From: Bacilli bacterium
GTDB taxonomy: Bacteria; Bacillota; Bacilli; RF39; UBA660
Reading direction: 5' to 3'
NCBI GenBank assembly: GCA_017525855.1
Contig: JAFXSE010000099.1
Location: 1 to 64,000, forward strand
DNA: 64,000 nucleotides
The position numbers were made by a program, and so were the translations under genes. Below, piece after piece: positions 15,893-24,416 of the stretch. The notes under the pieces are model-generated. The model was not told where the DNA came from and did not search any database. It saw only the letters and a program-made list of their open reading frames with translations. Numbering within the stretch: position 1 is the first letter of the stretch; every line of letters begins with the position of its first letter.

Positions 15893-17202
15893 TGGAAATA
15901 ATAGGATTAAATGATGAAAACATAGTAAAAATCTCAGAAAAGAAACAAGAAGCAGATTGGATTACAAAATATAGGTTAGATAGTTATCATAACTTTCAAA
16001 ATATTTCTCTTCCTACATTTGGACCCAAGATAGAACTAGATTTTGATAAAATAATTTATTATAAATCTAATGATGATAGTGGTATTAAACATGATTGGAA
16101 TGATGTAAAAGAAAATGTAAAATGTGAACTTAGTAATCTAGGAGTAATAGAAAGCGAAAAACACTTAGATGGCATTGGAGTACAATACGAAAGTGAAGTA
16201 ATCTATCATAATATGTTAGAAGAATTAGAAAAGAAAAATGTTATCTTTACTTCTATTGAAGAAGGATTTAAAAAATATCCTGATATCGTAAAGAAATATT
16301 TTGGTAAAATTGTTTCTAATGATGAAAATAAGTTTGCTGCTTTAAATGGAGCAGTATTTAGTGGAGGAAGTTTTATTTATATTCCAAAAAATACAACACT
16401 TGATAGACCACTCCAGAGTTATTTTAGAATTAACAGTCGTAATATGGGACAATTTGAAAGGACTTTAATTGTAGTAGATGACAACAGTAATCTTCATTAT
16501 GTAGAGGGATGTACAGCACCAACCTATAGTGACTCCTCATTGCACGCTGCTGTTGTTGAAATATATGTAGGAAAAAACAGTACTTGTAGATATTCAACTA
16601 TTCAAAACTGGGCACCTAATGTCTATAATCTAGTAACAAAAAGGGCCTTAGTTGAAGAAAATGGAAGCATGGAATGGATTGATGGCAATATTGGCTCACG
16701 ATTAACAATGAAATATCCTTGTTGCGTATTAAAAGGAGATAATTCAAAGGGAACATGCATTACTATAAGTGTGGCTTCCAAAACACAAGAACAAGATAGT
16801 GGAGCAAGGATGATTCATTTAGGAAAAAACACTAAGAGTAAAATCGTTTCTAAAAGTATTGCTCAAAGTGGTGGTAACAGTACTTACAGAGGAAAGGTTA
16901 GAATAACAAAAGATGCTATAAATTCTGAGGCGATTGTCCAATGTGACACATTAATATTAGATGACATATCAAAAAGTGATACAGTTCCAACAAACATTTG
17001 TGAAAATGAATCAAGTATCATTGAACATGAAGCTACTGTATCAAAAATAAGTGAAGACAATTTATTTTATATGATGTCAAGAGGAATAAAAGAAGAAACA
17101 GCAACAGAACTAATTGTTTTAGGATTCCTTGATAAATTTAGACAAGAACTTCCAATGGAGTATGCAGTTGAATTAAATCAACTAATAAAAAGAAATCTTT
17201 AA
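15892..17202 (+). CDS. sufB: SufB, Fe-S scaffold subunit
   Basis: A 436-residue protein, slightly shorter than the usual ~465. The Fe-S cluster is assembled on SufB within SufBCD. Typical SufB segments are GVQYESEVIYHN, AALNGAVFSGGSFIYIPK, a YVEGCTAP element, NWAPNVYNLVTKRA, WIDGNIGS and the C-terminal IEHEATVSKISEDNLFYMM followed by SRGI (split here). It starts at the last base of the sufU stop codon, so translation is coupled. It closes the suf operon, with a strong terminator after it. Confidence 0.97.
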   Translation: MEIIGLNDENIVKISEKKQEADWITKYRLDSYHNFQNISLPTFGPKIELDFDKIIYYKSNDDSGIKHDWNDVKENVKCELSNLGVIESEKHLDGIGVQYESEVIYHNMLEELEKKNVIFTSIEEGFKKYPDIVKKYFGKIVSNDENKFAALNGAVFSGGSFIYIPKNTTLDRPLQSYFRINSRNMGQFERTLIVVDDNSNLHYVEGCTAPTYSDSSLHAAVVEIYVGKNSTCRYSTIQNWAPNVYNLVTKRALVEENGSMEWIDGNIGSRLTMKYPCCVLKGDNSKGTCITISVASKTQEQDSGARMIHLGKNTKSKIVSKSIAQSGGNSTYRGKVRITKDAINSEAIVQCDTLILDDISKSDTVPTNICENESSIIEHEATVSKISEDNLFYMMSRGIKEETATELIVLGFLDKFRQELPMEYAVELNQLIKRNL

Positions 17203-17238
17203 ATTTGAAAATTTAGTACATAATGTAAAAAAAATATA

Positions 17239-17268
17239 CAAATTTCCTTAAGGGAAATTTGTTTTTTT
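17239..17268 (+). terminator. Terminator of the suf operon
   Basis: A perfect 9-bp stem CAAATTTCC/GGAAATTTG with a short loop and T7. Confidence 0.9.
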
Positions 17269-17305
17269 GTTTTTAAAATTATACGTAATTTGTATTTTTC
17301 CTGTT

Positions 17306-17333
17306 TTGACAATAAGATATACAAAAGTAAAAT
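17306..17333 (+). promoter_or_regulatory. Promoter of the ssb-like gene
   Basis: A consensus TTGACA (17306-17311), then TAAAAT (17328-17333) after 16 bases. Confidence 0.55.
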
Positions 17334-17355
17334 ATATCGCGAAAGGAGGAAAAAT

Positions 17356-17694
17356 ATGCTAAATCAAGTAGTTCTAGTTGGTAGGCTAGTGAGAGATTTG
17401 GAAGTTCGAACAAGTGATGGTGATAAAAAGTATTCATTTATTACTTTAGCAATTCCCAGAAGCTATAAGAATCATGATGGAATATATGAAACTGATTTTA
17501 TAGAGTGTATTTTATGGAATAATATTGCTAGTAATACTGCAGAGTATTGCAAAAAAGGAGATATTATTGGCATAAAAGGAAGAGTTGAGTCTAGAAGCAT
17601 AGAAGAAAATAATGTTAATAAGAATATATTACAAATAATTGCTGAAAAGGTAACTTTTCTATCAAGCAAAAAACAAGACAATGAAGAAACATAA
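17356..17694 (+). CDS. ssb: Short single-stranded DNA-binding protein, no acidic tail
   Basis: A 112-residue OB-fold SSB. It opens with the family's LNQVVLVGRLVRDLE and has SFITLAIPR, TDFIECILWN, AEYCKKGDIIGIKGRVESR and an IIAEKVTFL strand. The long Gly/Pro-rich linker and the acidic D-D-x-P-F tip, used by main SSBs to recruit repair partners, are absent; the protein ends in NEET. This resembles the short SsbB-type paralogue of Bacillus (about 113 residues, competence-linked). It is not next to rpsF/rpsR, which supports a secondary SSB. AAAGGAGGAAAAAT precedes the ATG at 17356. Confidence 0.88.
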   Translation: MLNQVVLVGRLVRDLEVRTSDGDKKYSFITLAIPRSYKNHDGIYETDFIECILWNNIASNTAEYCKKGDIIGIKGRVESRSIEENNVNKNILQIIAEKVTFLSSKKQDNEET

Positions 17695-17777
17695 AATTTA
17701 CAAATAGCTAATTTTAAACAATTAAATATTAGTAATCTTTATAATTAGTTTGGAAAAACTAATTATGAGGTGGTAAT

Positions 17778-18131
17778 ATGTTGTTAGGAAAAAGAATTAA
17801 AGAACAACGTAAAAAATTAAAGTTAACCCAAGAAGAATTAGGAAAATTAGTAAATGTCACAAAAGTTAGTATTTGTTGTTATGAAAACGGAACCAGAACA
17901 CCTACTCTAGAAACCCTAAAAGTTCTGGCAGAAGCTTTTAATGTTGATATTAACTATTTATTAGGAAATGATAGTTTTGAAATAGCTGAAAAAAATAGCG
18001 ACTATGGAATTCATATGTCAAAAGAAGAAATAAGCTTCATTAAAGAAATAAGAAAATATGAAAATTTATACTGCTTAATGATTGATGATCCTAAAAGATT
18101 TGTAGAACTTATAAATAGAAAGATAAAATAA
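17778..18131 (+). CDS. Xre/HTH_3-family transcriptional regulator
   Basis: A 117-residue protein with an N-terminal Cro/C1-type helix-turn-helix (about residues 5-60: GKRIKEQRKKLKLTQEELG, then VTKVSICCYENG and TPTLETLKVLAEAF). The remaining ~50 residues are a short helical region, probably for dimerisation. The HTH is textbook Xre. Targets are unknown; the nearest candidates are its own promoter, where an AATTAGTTTGGAAAAACTAATT inverted repeat (imperfect, 17745-17764) covers the region before the gene, and the flanking ssb. GAGGTGGTAAT is the ribosome site. Confidence 0.88.
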   Translation: MLLGKRIKEQRKKLKLTQEELGKLVNVTKVSICCYENGTRTPTLETLKVLAEAFNVDINYLLGNDSFEIAEKNSDYGIHMSKEEISFIKEIRKYENLYCLMIDDPKRFVELINRKIK

Positions 18132-18132
18132 G

Positions 18133-18160
18133 AAAACTAGGTTAGTCTAGTTTTTTTCTT
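18133..18160 (+). terminator. Terminator of the Xre gene
   Basis: An 8-bp stem AAAACTAG/CTAGTTTT, 6-base loop, then a T-rich tail. Confidence 0.8.
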
Positions 18161-18204
18161 TTACAATTATATAATATTATGTTAACCTTATAATAGGTGA
18201 TAAT

Positions 18205-18621
18205 ATGGAAGTTATAATAAAAAAAATAGAAAAAAAATACTTAGAGCAAGTAAGTAACCTATTAAATGAAAATTTTAACCATAAACTAGATTATATTGTT
18301 AACAATGAACAAAAATATAGCTTAATAGCACTATATAACGATGAAGTAGTAGGACATTTATTTGTCACAAAAATATATAATGATATAAAAAAAATATACT
18401 GGGCTAAAGTAGACTATGTCTGTGTAAAAAATCAATATAGAGGTCAAAAAATAGCAACCCGATTATTAAACAAATTAGAAGAAATAGAAGAAGATATATC
18501 TTATTATGAACTTACATGCTCACAAGAAAAACTAGCAACTAACTTATATATGAAAGCAGGTTATGAATCTGTAGATACAATTTTATTAAGAAAAACAATA
18601 AAAAATAAAAAAAATCTTTAA
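18205..18621 (+). CDS. GNAT-family N-acetyltransferase
   Basis: A 138-residue single-domain GNAT acetyltransferase. The acetyl-CoA-binding motif A is VKNQYRGQKIATRLLNKLE (about residues 74-92), with the Q/R-x-x-G-x-A/G core; a preceding strand YVCV and a following YELTCSQEKLATNLYMKAGY (motif B region, split) fit RimI-like members. The substrate, a protein N-terminus or a small molecule, cannot be told. It is transcribed on its own: it follows a terminator and precedes a surface-protein cassette with its own ribosome site. Confidence 0.88.
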   Translation: MEVIIKKIEKKYLEQVSNLLNENFNHKLDYIVNNEQKYSLIALYNDEVVGHLFVTKIYNDIKKIYWAKVDYVCVKNQYRGQKIATRLLNKLEEIEEDISYYELTCSQEKLATNLYMKAGYESVDTILLRKTIKNKKNL

Positions 18622-18676
18622 AAAAAAATAATATGTGATATACTATAATTAAGATAAAAGGATAGGAGAAGAGAGA

Positions 18677-19849
18677 ATGGAAAATAAAAAGAATAATTTA
18701 GATACTAAAACAAGTGCTACTATTATTATAGGAGTATTAGTTTGCTTTTTCATGATTGCAGTATATGCAATTACCAATTATGTAAAACCAAGTTATGCTC
18801 TACCAACTGATGTTGTTGATGCATCAAAAATAGATGAAGTAACATCATCAACAGCAAATTTAAATGGTATGACAGGATATACTCCAGCAAATACACAAAA
18901 TTGGTATAATCTATATACTAAGTTTTCTGGTAAAGCAAAACTTAATGATATTGACTATACAATCGATATGTTTTGCCTAGAAATCTTAAAAGAAATGCCT
19001 AATGAAAGTAAATATACAAAATTGGCTAACTCTAGTGCATACATTGATGAAGGTATTTCATATATTGTAAATACTGCATATAAGAATGCCAAATTAAATG
19101 ATACTACTAAAGAAATAACTCTTGATACAGAAGCATATTACAATGCTCAATTAGCTATTTGGATTTATCAAGAACTAAAAAATCCTAATAAAGAAGCAAC
19201 AGGTGATGATGCAACTACTATAAAAACTATCAATGATATGTGGGCTGATATTAACCAAAATCATACAACAGGAGCAGCTAAGGCAATTTATGAATATGTA
19301 ACTGGTGCTCAAGCAGCTCAATCAAGTACAGCTAAAAATGCAATTACAGTATCTTCTGGAAAACAGGAACTATCATTAAGCGCAGATAAAAAGTATTATG
19401 AGACAGATCTATTATCAATTGCAATTACAACAGCTCCTAATACTACATTCAGTGGCTTCAACTTTACAGTTAAGAGTCAAGATTATGAAACTACAGTTGT
19501 AGATGAAAATGGTAATCAAATTACAGATCTTTCATCTTTAACAGATAAAAAATTCAGAATAAGAATTGATGCATCAAAATTACCAGCAGGAAGTAGTACT
19601 AGTATTACAGGTGACTTTGCCGGAATATTTACTCATAGTTCATTCTTAGCATATAAATATAATGACGAATCACAAACTGCCTTACTTGCTACTAATGCAA
19701 GCACAGAAAAGAATGTATCTTTAAAATTTAATGTTACAGTTCCAGATACTGGAGTTGACTATTCACAATACATTTACATGATTGGTGCAATGATATTAGT
19801 TATAGGAATAGCAGTAATTTATGTTAATGCAAAACAAGAACAAAATTAA
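18677..19849 (+). CDS. Thioester-domain surface adhesin with LPxTG-like anchor
   Basis: A 390-residue protein. A signal segment spans about residues 14-34 and is followed by a thioester domain: Cys100 in DMFCLE and Gln158 in AQLAIWIY match the Cys and the [TA]Q-x-A-[IV]-W motif whose side chains form an internal thioester in Gram-positive adhesins, able to bind host proteins covalently. A beta-rich stalk (about 225-350) follows. The C-terminus is a sortase signal: VPDTG at 355-359, a hydrophobic helix and a KQEQN tail. The sortase gene begins inside its last codons, so the enzyme and substrate are encoded together. Thioester formation is inferred from motifs. Confidence 0.82.
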   Translation: MENKKNNLDTKTSATIIIGVLVCFFMIAVYAITNYVKPSYALPTDVVDASKIDEVTSSTANLNGMTGYTPANTQNWYNLYTKFSGKAKLNDIDYTIDMFCLEILKEMPNESKYTKLANSSAYIDEGISYIVNTAYKNAKLNDTTKEITLDTEAYYNAQLAIWIYQELKNPNKEATGDDATTIKTINDMWADINQNHTTGAAKAIYEYVTGAQAAQSSTAKNAITVSSGKQELSLSADKKYYETDLLSIAITTAPNTTFSGFNFTVKSQDYETTVVDENGNQITDLSSLTDKKFRIRIDASKLPAGSSTSITGDFAGIFTHSSFLAYKYNDESQTALLATNASTEKNVSLKFNVTVPDTGVDYSQYIYMIGAMILVIGIAVIYVNAKQEQN

Positions 19850-20516
19850 AAAAAGAAAAAAAAGACAAATTAAAAGGAGTCAACTTTTATTAATTGGCTC
19901 CTTGCTTGTATTTGTTGGGGTTATCACATTATCATATGGACGATTAAGAGTTTTAAAAGAGTTAATATATGAAAGTGTTAGGTTATCAATTTTTGTAGAA
20001 GAAGATACTAGTAAAACTAAAATAGAAAAAAAAGAAGAAGTAAAAGTTGAACAAGATGTCATCGAACCACAAAATCTTATACAAGAAGAAGTAAAACAAA
20101 CTAAGCCAGCTATTAAGTATGATTATATAGGTTATTTGGAAATACCTGCTATAAGACTAAAGCGAGGGTTTGTTGATAAGAATTCAAAATATAATAATAT
20201 AAAGTATAATGTTACTATATCTGATTCAGCCAATATGCCAGATGTAGATAATGGTAATTTTATATTATATGCCCATTCTGGAGATGCTTATATTTCTTTC
20301 TTTGCTTATTTATATAAGTTAAAACTTGGTGATCATGCATATATTACATATAACAGTGTAAAATATGATTATGAATTAGTAAAAATAGAAAACTTACCTA
20401 AAACTGGAGTTTTAGAACTAACAAGACCAAATAAAGATTTAAAAGAATTAACTCTTATTACTTGTACAAAAGATAGTGATACAGAACAAACAGTATATTA
20501 TTTTGATATAAGATAG
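19821..20516 (+). CDS. srt: Sortase dedicated to the adjacent adhesin
   Basis: A 231-residue membrane-bound transpeptidase with a basic N-terminus (many Lys/Arg), a membrane helix (about residues 23-42), a Glu/Lys linker, and a sortase domain from about 98: GYLEIPAIRL, then YAHSGD with His152, and LTLITCTK with Cys215. The catalytic Arg normally found 8-13 residues after the Cys is not evident: the final strand reads EQTVYYF, with Arg only as the last residue. The frame overlaps the adhesin by 29 bases; ATG 19827 is an equally possible start. It probably cleaves the VPDTG signal of the upstream protein. Confidence 0.85.
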   Translation: MLMQNKNKIKKRKKRQIKRSQLLLIGSLLVFVGVITLSYGRLRVLKELIYESVRLSIFVEEDTSKTKIEKKEEVKVEQDVIEPQNLIQEEVKQTKPAIKYDYIGYLEIPAIRLKRGFVDKNSKYNNIKYNVTISDSANMPDVDNGNFILYAHSGDAYISFFAYLYKLKLGDHAYITYNSVKYDYELVKIENLPKTGVLELTRPNKDLKELTLITCTKDSDTEQTVYYFDIR

Positions 20517-20534
20517 AAATAAGAGGTGAGAATG

Positions 20535-21113
20535 ATGGATATAGATTTATCTTTTATAGACAAATTAAAACTTGTCCTTAAATACTTTTTTTCATCATTC
20601 ATGTCTATAGAATTAATGATAATTATTATATGCTTATTTGTATTCTTATTTCTAAATTTAAAAAGAAATAAAAACATTATAAATATTTTTGTACCAATTA
20701 CAATTCTATTGTTTATTGCATTTATGGCAATGGGATTTCATGAATATACGGTAGTAGCAATAGAAGAATTTGTAAAACTAATTATGCACTATTATTATTT
20801 TCCATCTATGTCATTCTATTTTGTTATTATAATAATTACAACAATATATTTAATATATAATGTATATAATGAAAAAATAAGCAAAAAAAAGAGAGTTTTT
20901 AATTATATATTTTGCTTTATTCTTTTCATGTTTTTTGTAGGGCTGTTTAGTTATATAATATCAAATGGTATTGAATTATCAGTTGACTATAGTATATATA
21001 AAGATAAATATATACTGTCATTCATTCAAATAAGTAATTTAATATTCTTTATTTGGATCTTTTTACTTGCTGTTATTAAACTTTATAATTATTTCAAAAA
21101 AAAATATGATTAA
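20535..21113 (+). CDS. Polytopic membrane protein of the adhesin/sortase cassette
   Basis: A 192-residue protein with four or five membrane helices and few charged residues, aromatic-rich (HYYYFPSMSFYF). I do not recognise the family. GAGGTGAG lies 4-5 bases upstream of ATG 20535, and 18 bases separate it from the sortase stop, so it is very likely co-transcribed with the adhesin and sortase. Roles such as helping display or sensing adhesin assembly are possible but unsupported. The stop codon is embedded in a bidirectional terminator shared with the convergent vanY-like gene. Confidence 0.6.
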   Translation: MDIDLSFIDKLKLVLKYFFSSFMSIELMIIIICLFVFLFLNLKRNKNIINIFVPITILLFIAFMAMGFHEYTVVAIEEFVKLIMHYYYFPSMSFYFVIIIITTIYLIYNVYNEKISKKKRVFNYIFCFILFMFFVGLFSYIISNGIELSVDYSIYKDKYILSFIQISNLIFFIWIFLLAVIKLYNYFKKKYD

Positions 21114-21136
21114 CATACAATGTATGTTAATTTTTT
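21110..21136. terminator. Bidirectional terminator
   Basis: A perfect 9-bp stem TTAACATAC/GTATGTTAA with a 3-base loop and a T7 run on the plus strand, between convergent genes; it overlaps the end of the membrane-protein gene. Confidence 0.8.
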
Positions 21137-21948
21137 TCTATGAATCTAACATAATATTCATCAAAAGTAATACCATAATCATGAATATATTTAGCTATTT
21201 TTTTCCCAACATATCTATAATGCCATGCCTCATAAATATAGCCCGTAATATCTTCTTTATCTCTTGGATATCTTTCTATAAAACCATATTTGTATGAATT
21301 ATCCAACATCCACTTATAACTATTACTTTTCTCAAATGAATCATATGGTAGAACGCCATTATCAATATCTACGCATAAACCAGTTTGATGTTCAGAAAAA
21401 CCGGGCCTTGCAGAATACTTATCGGCATTTTCCTCTCCGTCCTCCTGTTTATATTTATTATATAACTTTATTTGATATAAATAATCCCTATAACTCGACA
21501 TAACTCTTATTTTAATACCATCTTTTTTTGCTGCTTCATACATTTTTTCAAAGTTAACTTTGGCAACTTTCACTAAACTCATTCCTTCTCTAGAATAGGT
21601 ACTATCCAAAAACTCTAAATTATTAGGAATATAATTATCAGGTAGAAAAGTATATTTATTAACCAAAATATATATTTTATTTAAATGTTGAGAAATTTTT
21701 GTATGAGTATAATATTTATTATCAAGACCAATATTTACTCTGGTAATGACATCCTCCATTGGAAGATTAGGGTTTTTCTTAGCAAATTGACTATATCTAC
21801 TCTTATATTCATTTTTATAATAGCTAACTTTTTCGGGTATTATCTTAAATGTTTTATCTGCTTTAACATTACTTTTATCCACAATAATTGTGAATAAAAT
21901 AAAAGTAAAAGATATGACTGTTAATAAAATAATCTTTTTCATAAACAC
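21127..21948 (-). CDS. VanY-type D,D-carboxypeptidase (M15B), copy 1
   Basis: A 273-residue exported protein with an N-terminal membrane anchor (about residues 4-22), a spacer ending in ILVNKYTFLPDNYIP, and the M15B catalytic domain: SSYRDYLYQ, RPGFSEHQTGLCVDI with the zinc His and Asp, and EAWHYRYVG with the second zinc His. These enzymes trim the terminal D-Ala of peptidoglycan stems. A Ser-Glu-His-Gln-Thr-Gly core is intact, so it should be active. The next minus-strand gene upstream is a close paralogue, pointing to tandem duplication. Confidence 0.9.
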   Translation of the reverse strand: MFMKKIILLTVISFTFILFTIIVDKSNVKADKTFKIIPEKVSYYKNEYKSRYSQFAKKNPNLPMEDVITRVNIGLDNKYYTHTKISQHLNKIYILVNKYTFLPDNYIPNNLEFLDSTYSREGMSLVKVAKVNFEKMYEAAKKDGIKIRVMSSYRDYLYQIKLYNKYKQEDGEENADKYSARPGFSEHQTGLCVDIDNGVLPYDSFEKSNSYKWMLDNSYKYGFIERYPRDKEDITGYIYEAWHYRYVGKKIAKYIHDYGITFDEYYVRFIEKN

Positions 21949-22002
21949 CTCTAATTAAATAAATTAATTAAAGCTATCAATTATACATAAAAAGAGAATA
22001 AA

Positions 22003-22953
22003 TTATTTTTTATTCTCAATAAATCTAACATAATACTCTTCAAAAGATATTTTTTTCTCATATATATATTTAGCTATTTCAACACCAACATATCTATAAT
22101 GCCATGATTCATACATATATCCAGTTTCATTTGTTTTATTTTTAGGGAATCTTAATATAAAACCATATTTATAGGCATTATCCTGCATCCAATTAAACTC
22201 TTTTGTTTTTTCAAAATTAGTATAGTTTTCTTTTCCATTATAAACATCAACTGCAAGACCAGTTTGATGTTCAGAGTGCCCAGGACGACCAGAATAAGTA
22301 TCAGCAGCTTCTTTACCATCTGCTTTTACATATTTATTATAAAGATTTACTTGATAACTATAACTTCTATAACTAGACATAGCAATAATACTCATTTTAT
22401 TATTTAAAGCATCCTTTGCCATATTCTCAAATGCCTCTTTAGCAACTTTTACTAATTTCATACCATTTAAAGCATATTTAGTACTAATGCTTTCTAAATT
22501 ATCTGGAATATAATCATCTGTTAAATAATTATATTTATTAACAAGTATATATTCTTTATTTAAATAAGGGGTTTTTATAGTATTAGTATAATAGTTATTA
22601 TCTAACCCCATATTAACATAAATAATTATTTTTTCTAAATCCATATCAGGGTTATTTTCTTTATACTTAAGATATCTATCTATATATTTTTTATTAAAAT
22701 AATCTATTTTCTTATCTATATTATTCAACTCTTTAAGTTTTTTTTCTTCATCTGTTAAAGTTTTCTTTTTCTCTTCGGTATTTTTTTCTTTTTCTGCTTT
22801 AACAACCTCATTATTACTACTTTGGTGATTCTTGGTAAGTTTATCAGTTACAAAATTAAAAGAGGTTACTATTAGATATACAATAATACATATCAATAAT
22901 ACAAAAATAGTAAAGTTTTTCTTCTTAATTTTTAATTTCTTCTTTACCGCCAT
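22003..22953 (-). CDS. VanY-type D,D-carboxypeptidase (M15B), copy 2
   Basis: A 316-residue paralogue of the neighbouring enzyme. AGGTGAATAAT places the start at 22953 rather than the in-frame GTG just upstream. Order: basic cytosolic tail (AVKKKLKIKKK), membrane helix (about 15-37), a charged Lys/Glu coiled spacer of about 40 residues not present in copy 1, then LVNKYNYLTDDYIP and the catalytic domain with SSYRSYSYQ, RPGHSEHQTGLAVDV and ESWHYRYVG. The longer stalk suggests it reaches further into the wall. It is divergent from the VanW gene. Confidence 0.9.
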   Translation of the reverse strand: MAVKKKLKIKKKNFTIFVLLICIIVYLIVTSFNFVTDKLTKNHQSSNNEVVKAEKEKNTEEKKKTLTDEEKKLKELNNIDKKIDYFNKKYIDRYLKYKENNPDMDLEKIIIYVNMGLDNNYYTNTIKTPYLNKEYILVNKYNYLTDDYIPDNLESISTKYALNGMKLVKVAKEAFENMAKDALNNKMSIIAMSSYRSYSYQVNLYNKYVKADGKEAADTYSGRPGHSEHQTGLAVDVYNGKENYTNFEKTKEFNWMQDNAYKYGFILRFPKNKTNETGYMYESWHYRYVGVEIAKYIYEKKISFEEYYVRFIENKK

Positions 22954-23080
22954 ATTATTCACCTATCTATATCATATCATTAAAAAAGAGATTTAACAAA
23001 ACATTATTGAAATGACCTTTGTTTTATGATATATTAGCCTTGATGTAAAGGCGATTAGTTGGAAGTGTGATTTTATTTTT

Positions 23081-24328
23081 ATGAAAGAAAAAAATAAGCA
23101 TATATTAAAAACTATTTTTAAAATAACAGGTATTATGATGATACTTCTTTGTTGTGGCCTAGTTTTTTTTACAACATATATTAACTTAAGTTTGAAAAAA
23201 TATGATGAAAGAATATATCCTAACACCTATATAGATTCATCGGATATATCAAAACTAACTTATCCCAAAGCAAAAGAAGTTCTTGAATTATTAAGTGAAG
23301 AAGTGTTAAACAGAAAAGTAGAACTATATTATAATGATACAAAAATTGAAACTTCCTACAAAGAGTTGGGAATAAAAATAGATATTGATAAAACCATAGA
23401 TAATATAAAGAAAAAGTCTATGAATTTAACAATAAAAGAAAAACTTGTGAAGTTTTTACTTTATAAGAAGAATAATTATGATTACATAATATCATTAGAT
23501 AATGAAATTTTAAATCAATATTTAACAAACATAAAAAATGAATATGATTATAATGGAAGTACTGAAAGATTTGAAATTGATGATAACAGGAACATTAAAT
23601 ATATAAAAGGTGAAGATGCCCATTATTTAAATGTAGAGAAGACTATAAAAAAAATTAGTGAAGAACTAAAAGATGACATTTCAAAGAATAAGAAAATATT
23701 AATGTCTATAGATATTAAAAAAGCAGTAAATCATGAAATGTACAGTACCATCGATACTAAAGTATCATCATTTTCTACTAGTTTTAATCAATATATTTCA
23801 AGAGCAACAAATCTAAGAACAGGTCTTGGATATATAGATGGAGTTATAGTAGAGCCCGGTGAAACATTCTCATTTTATAAATATGCTGGGCCATATAACA
23901 AAAAGGGCTATGTATTCTATTACGAATTTGTAGGAAATGGTGTGTGTCAGATAGCAACAACTACTTATAATGCTGCACTACTTGGAGGGTTAGAAATCGT
24001 TGAAAGATATCAACATGCTAATCCAGTCCCATATGTGGATGGAGGACTAGATGCAACAGTTGCAAGCTATAGTGGTGGATGGTATGTTGACTTCAAATTT
24101 AAAAATACTTATAAATACCCAATCTATATTTCAGCATATGCAACCGGTGGCATTGCTCATGTTGACTTTTGGTCAAATAGTAATGCCAAAGAAGGAAAAA
24201 CATATCAAACAGAATCAGTTAAAATTGGTTATTTAGGATATAACACTTATTTACATGTCTATAAGGATGAAGTGGAAATAGAAAAACGTTTTTTAGCAAC
24301 AACATGGTATAAGGAAAAAACTGATTAA
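23081..24328 (+). CDS. VanW-domain cell-wall protein
   Basis: A 415-residue protein with an N-terminal membrane helix (about residues 10-32), a PG_binding_4-like region (about 60-215, including the TYKELG element), and a VanW domain (about 235-350): GLGYIDGVIVEPGETFSF, GNGVCQIATTTYNAAL, ERYQHANPVPY and DATVASYSGG. The Cys in VCQIATT is conserved in the family. VanW proteins are peptidoglycan-associated, with no settled activity. The neighbours are VanY-type carboxypeptidases, but there are no vanHAX ligase genes, so this is wall remodelling and not a glycopeptide-resistance operon. GGAAGTGTGA is the ribosome site. Confidence 0.88.
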   Translation: MKEKNKHILKTIFKITGIMMILLCCGLVFFTTYINLSLKKYDERIYPNTYIDSSDISKLTYPKAKEVLELLSEEVLNRKVELYYNDTKIETSYKELGIKIDIDKTIDNIKKKSMNLTIKEKLVKFLLYKKNNYDYIISLDNEILNQYLTNIKNEYDYNGSTERFEIDDNRNIKYIKGEDAHYLNVEKTIKKISEELKDDISKNKKILMSIDIKKAVNHEMYSTIDTKVSSFSTSFNQYISRATNLRTGLGYIDGVIVEPGETFSFYKYAGPYNKKGYVFYYEFVGNGVCQIATTTYNAALLGGLEIVERYQHANPVPYVDGGLDATVASYSGGWYVDFKFKNTYKYPIYISAYATGGIAHVDFWSNSNAKEGKTYQTESVKIGYLGYNTYLHVYKDEVEIEKRFLATTWYKEKTD

Positions 24329-24336
24329 AAGTATAT

Positions 24337-24365
24337 AAAAGCAATAATATCTTGCTTTTATTTGT
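24337..24365 (+). terminator. Terminator after the VanW gene
   Basis: An 8-bp stem AAAAGCAA/TTGCTTTT with a 7-base loop, then T-rich sequence. Confidence 0.75.
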
Positions 24366-24416
24366 TTCAAATAATTATACGTGATATAATTATTATTAGA
24401 AAATGGAGGTAATTCC

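Noticed and set aside
21127..24328. A vancomycin-resistance gene cluster
   Set aside because: Only VanY-type and VanW-type genes are present. No D-Ala-D-Lac/Ser ligase, dehydrogenase, dipeptidase or two-component system is in the window, and these two families are widespread in Firmicutes without resistance.
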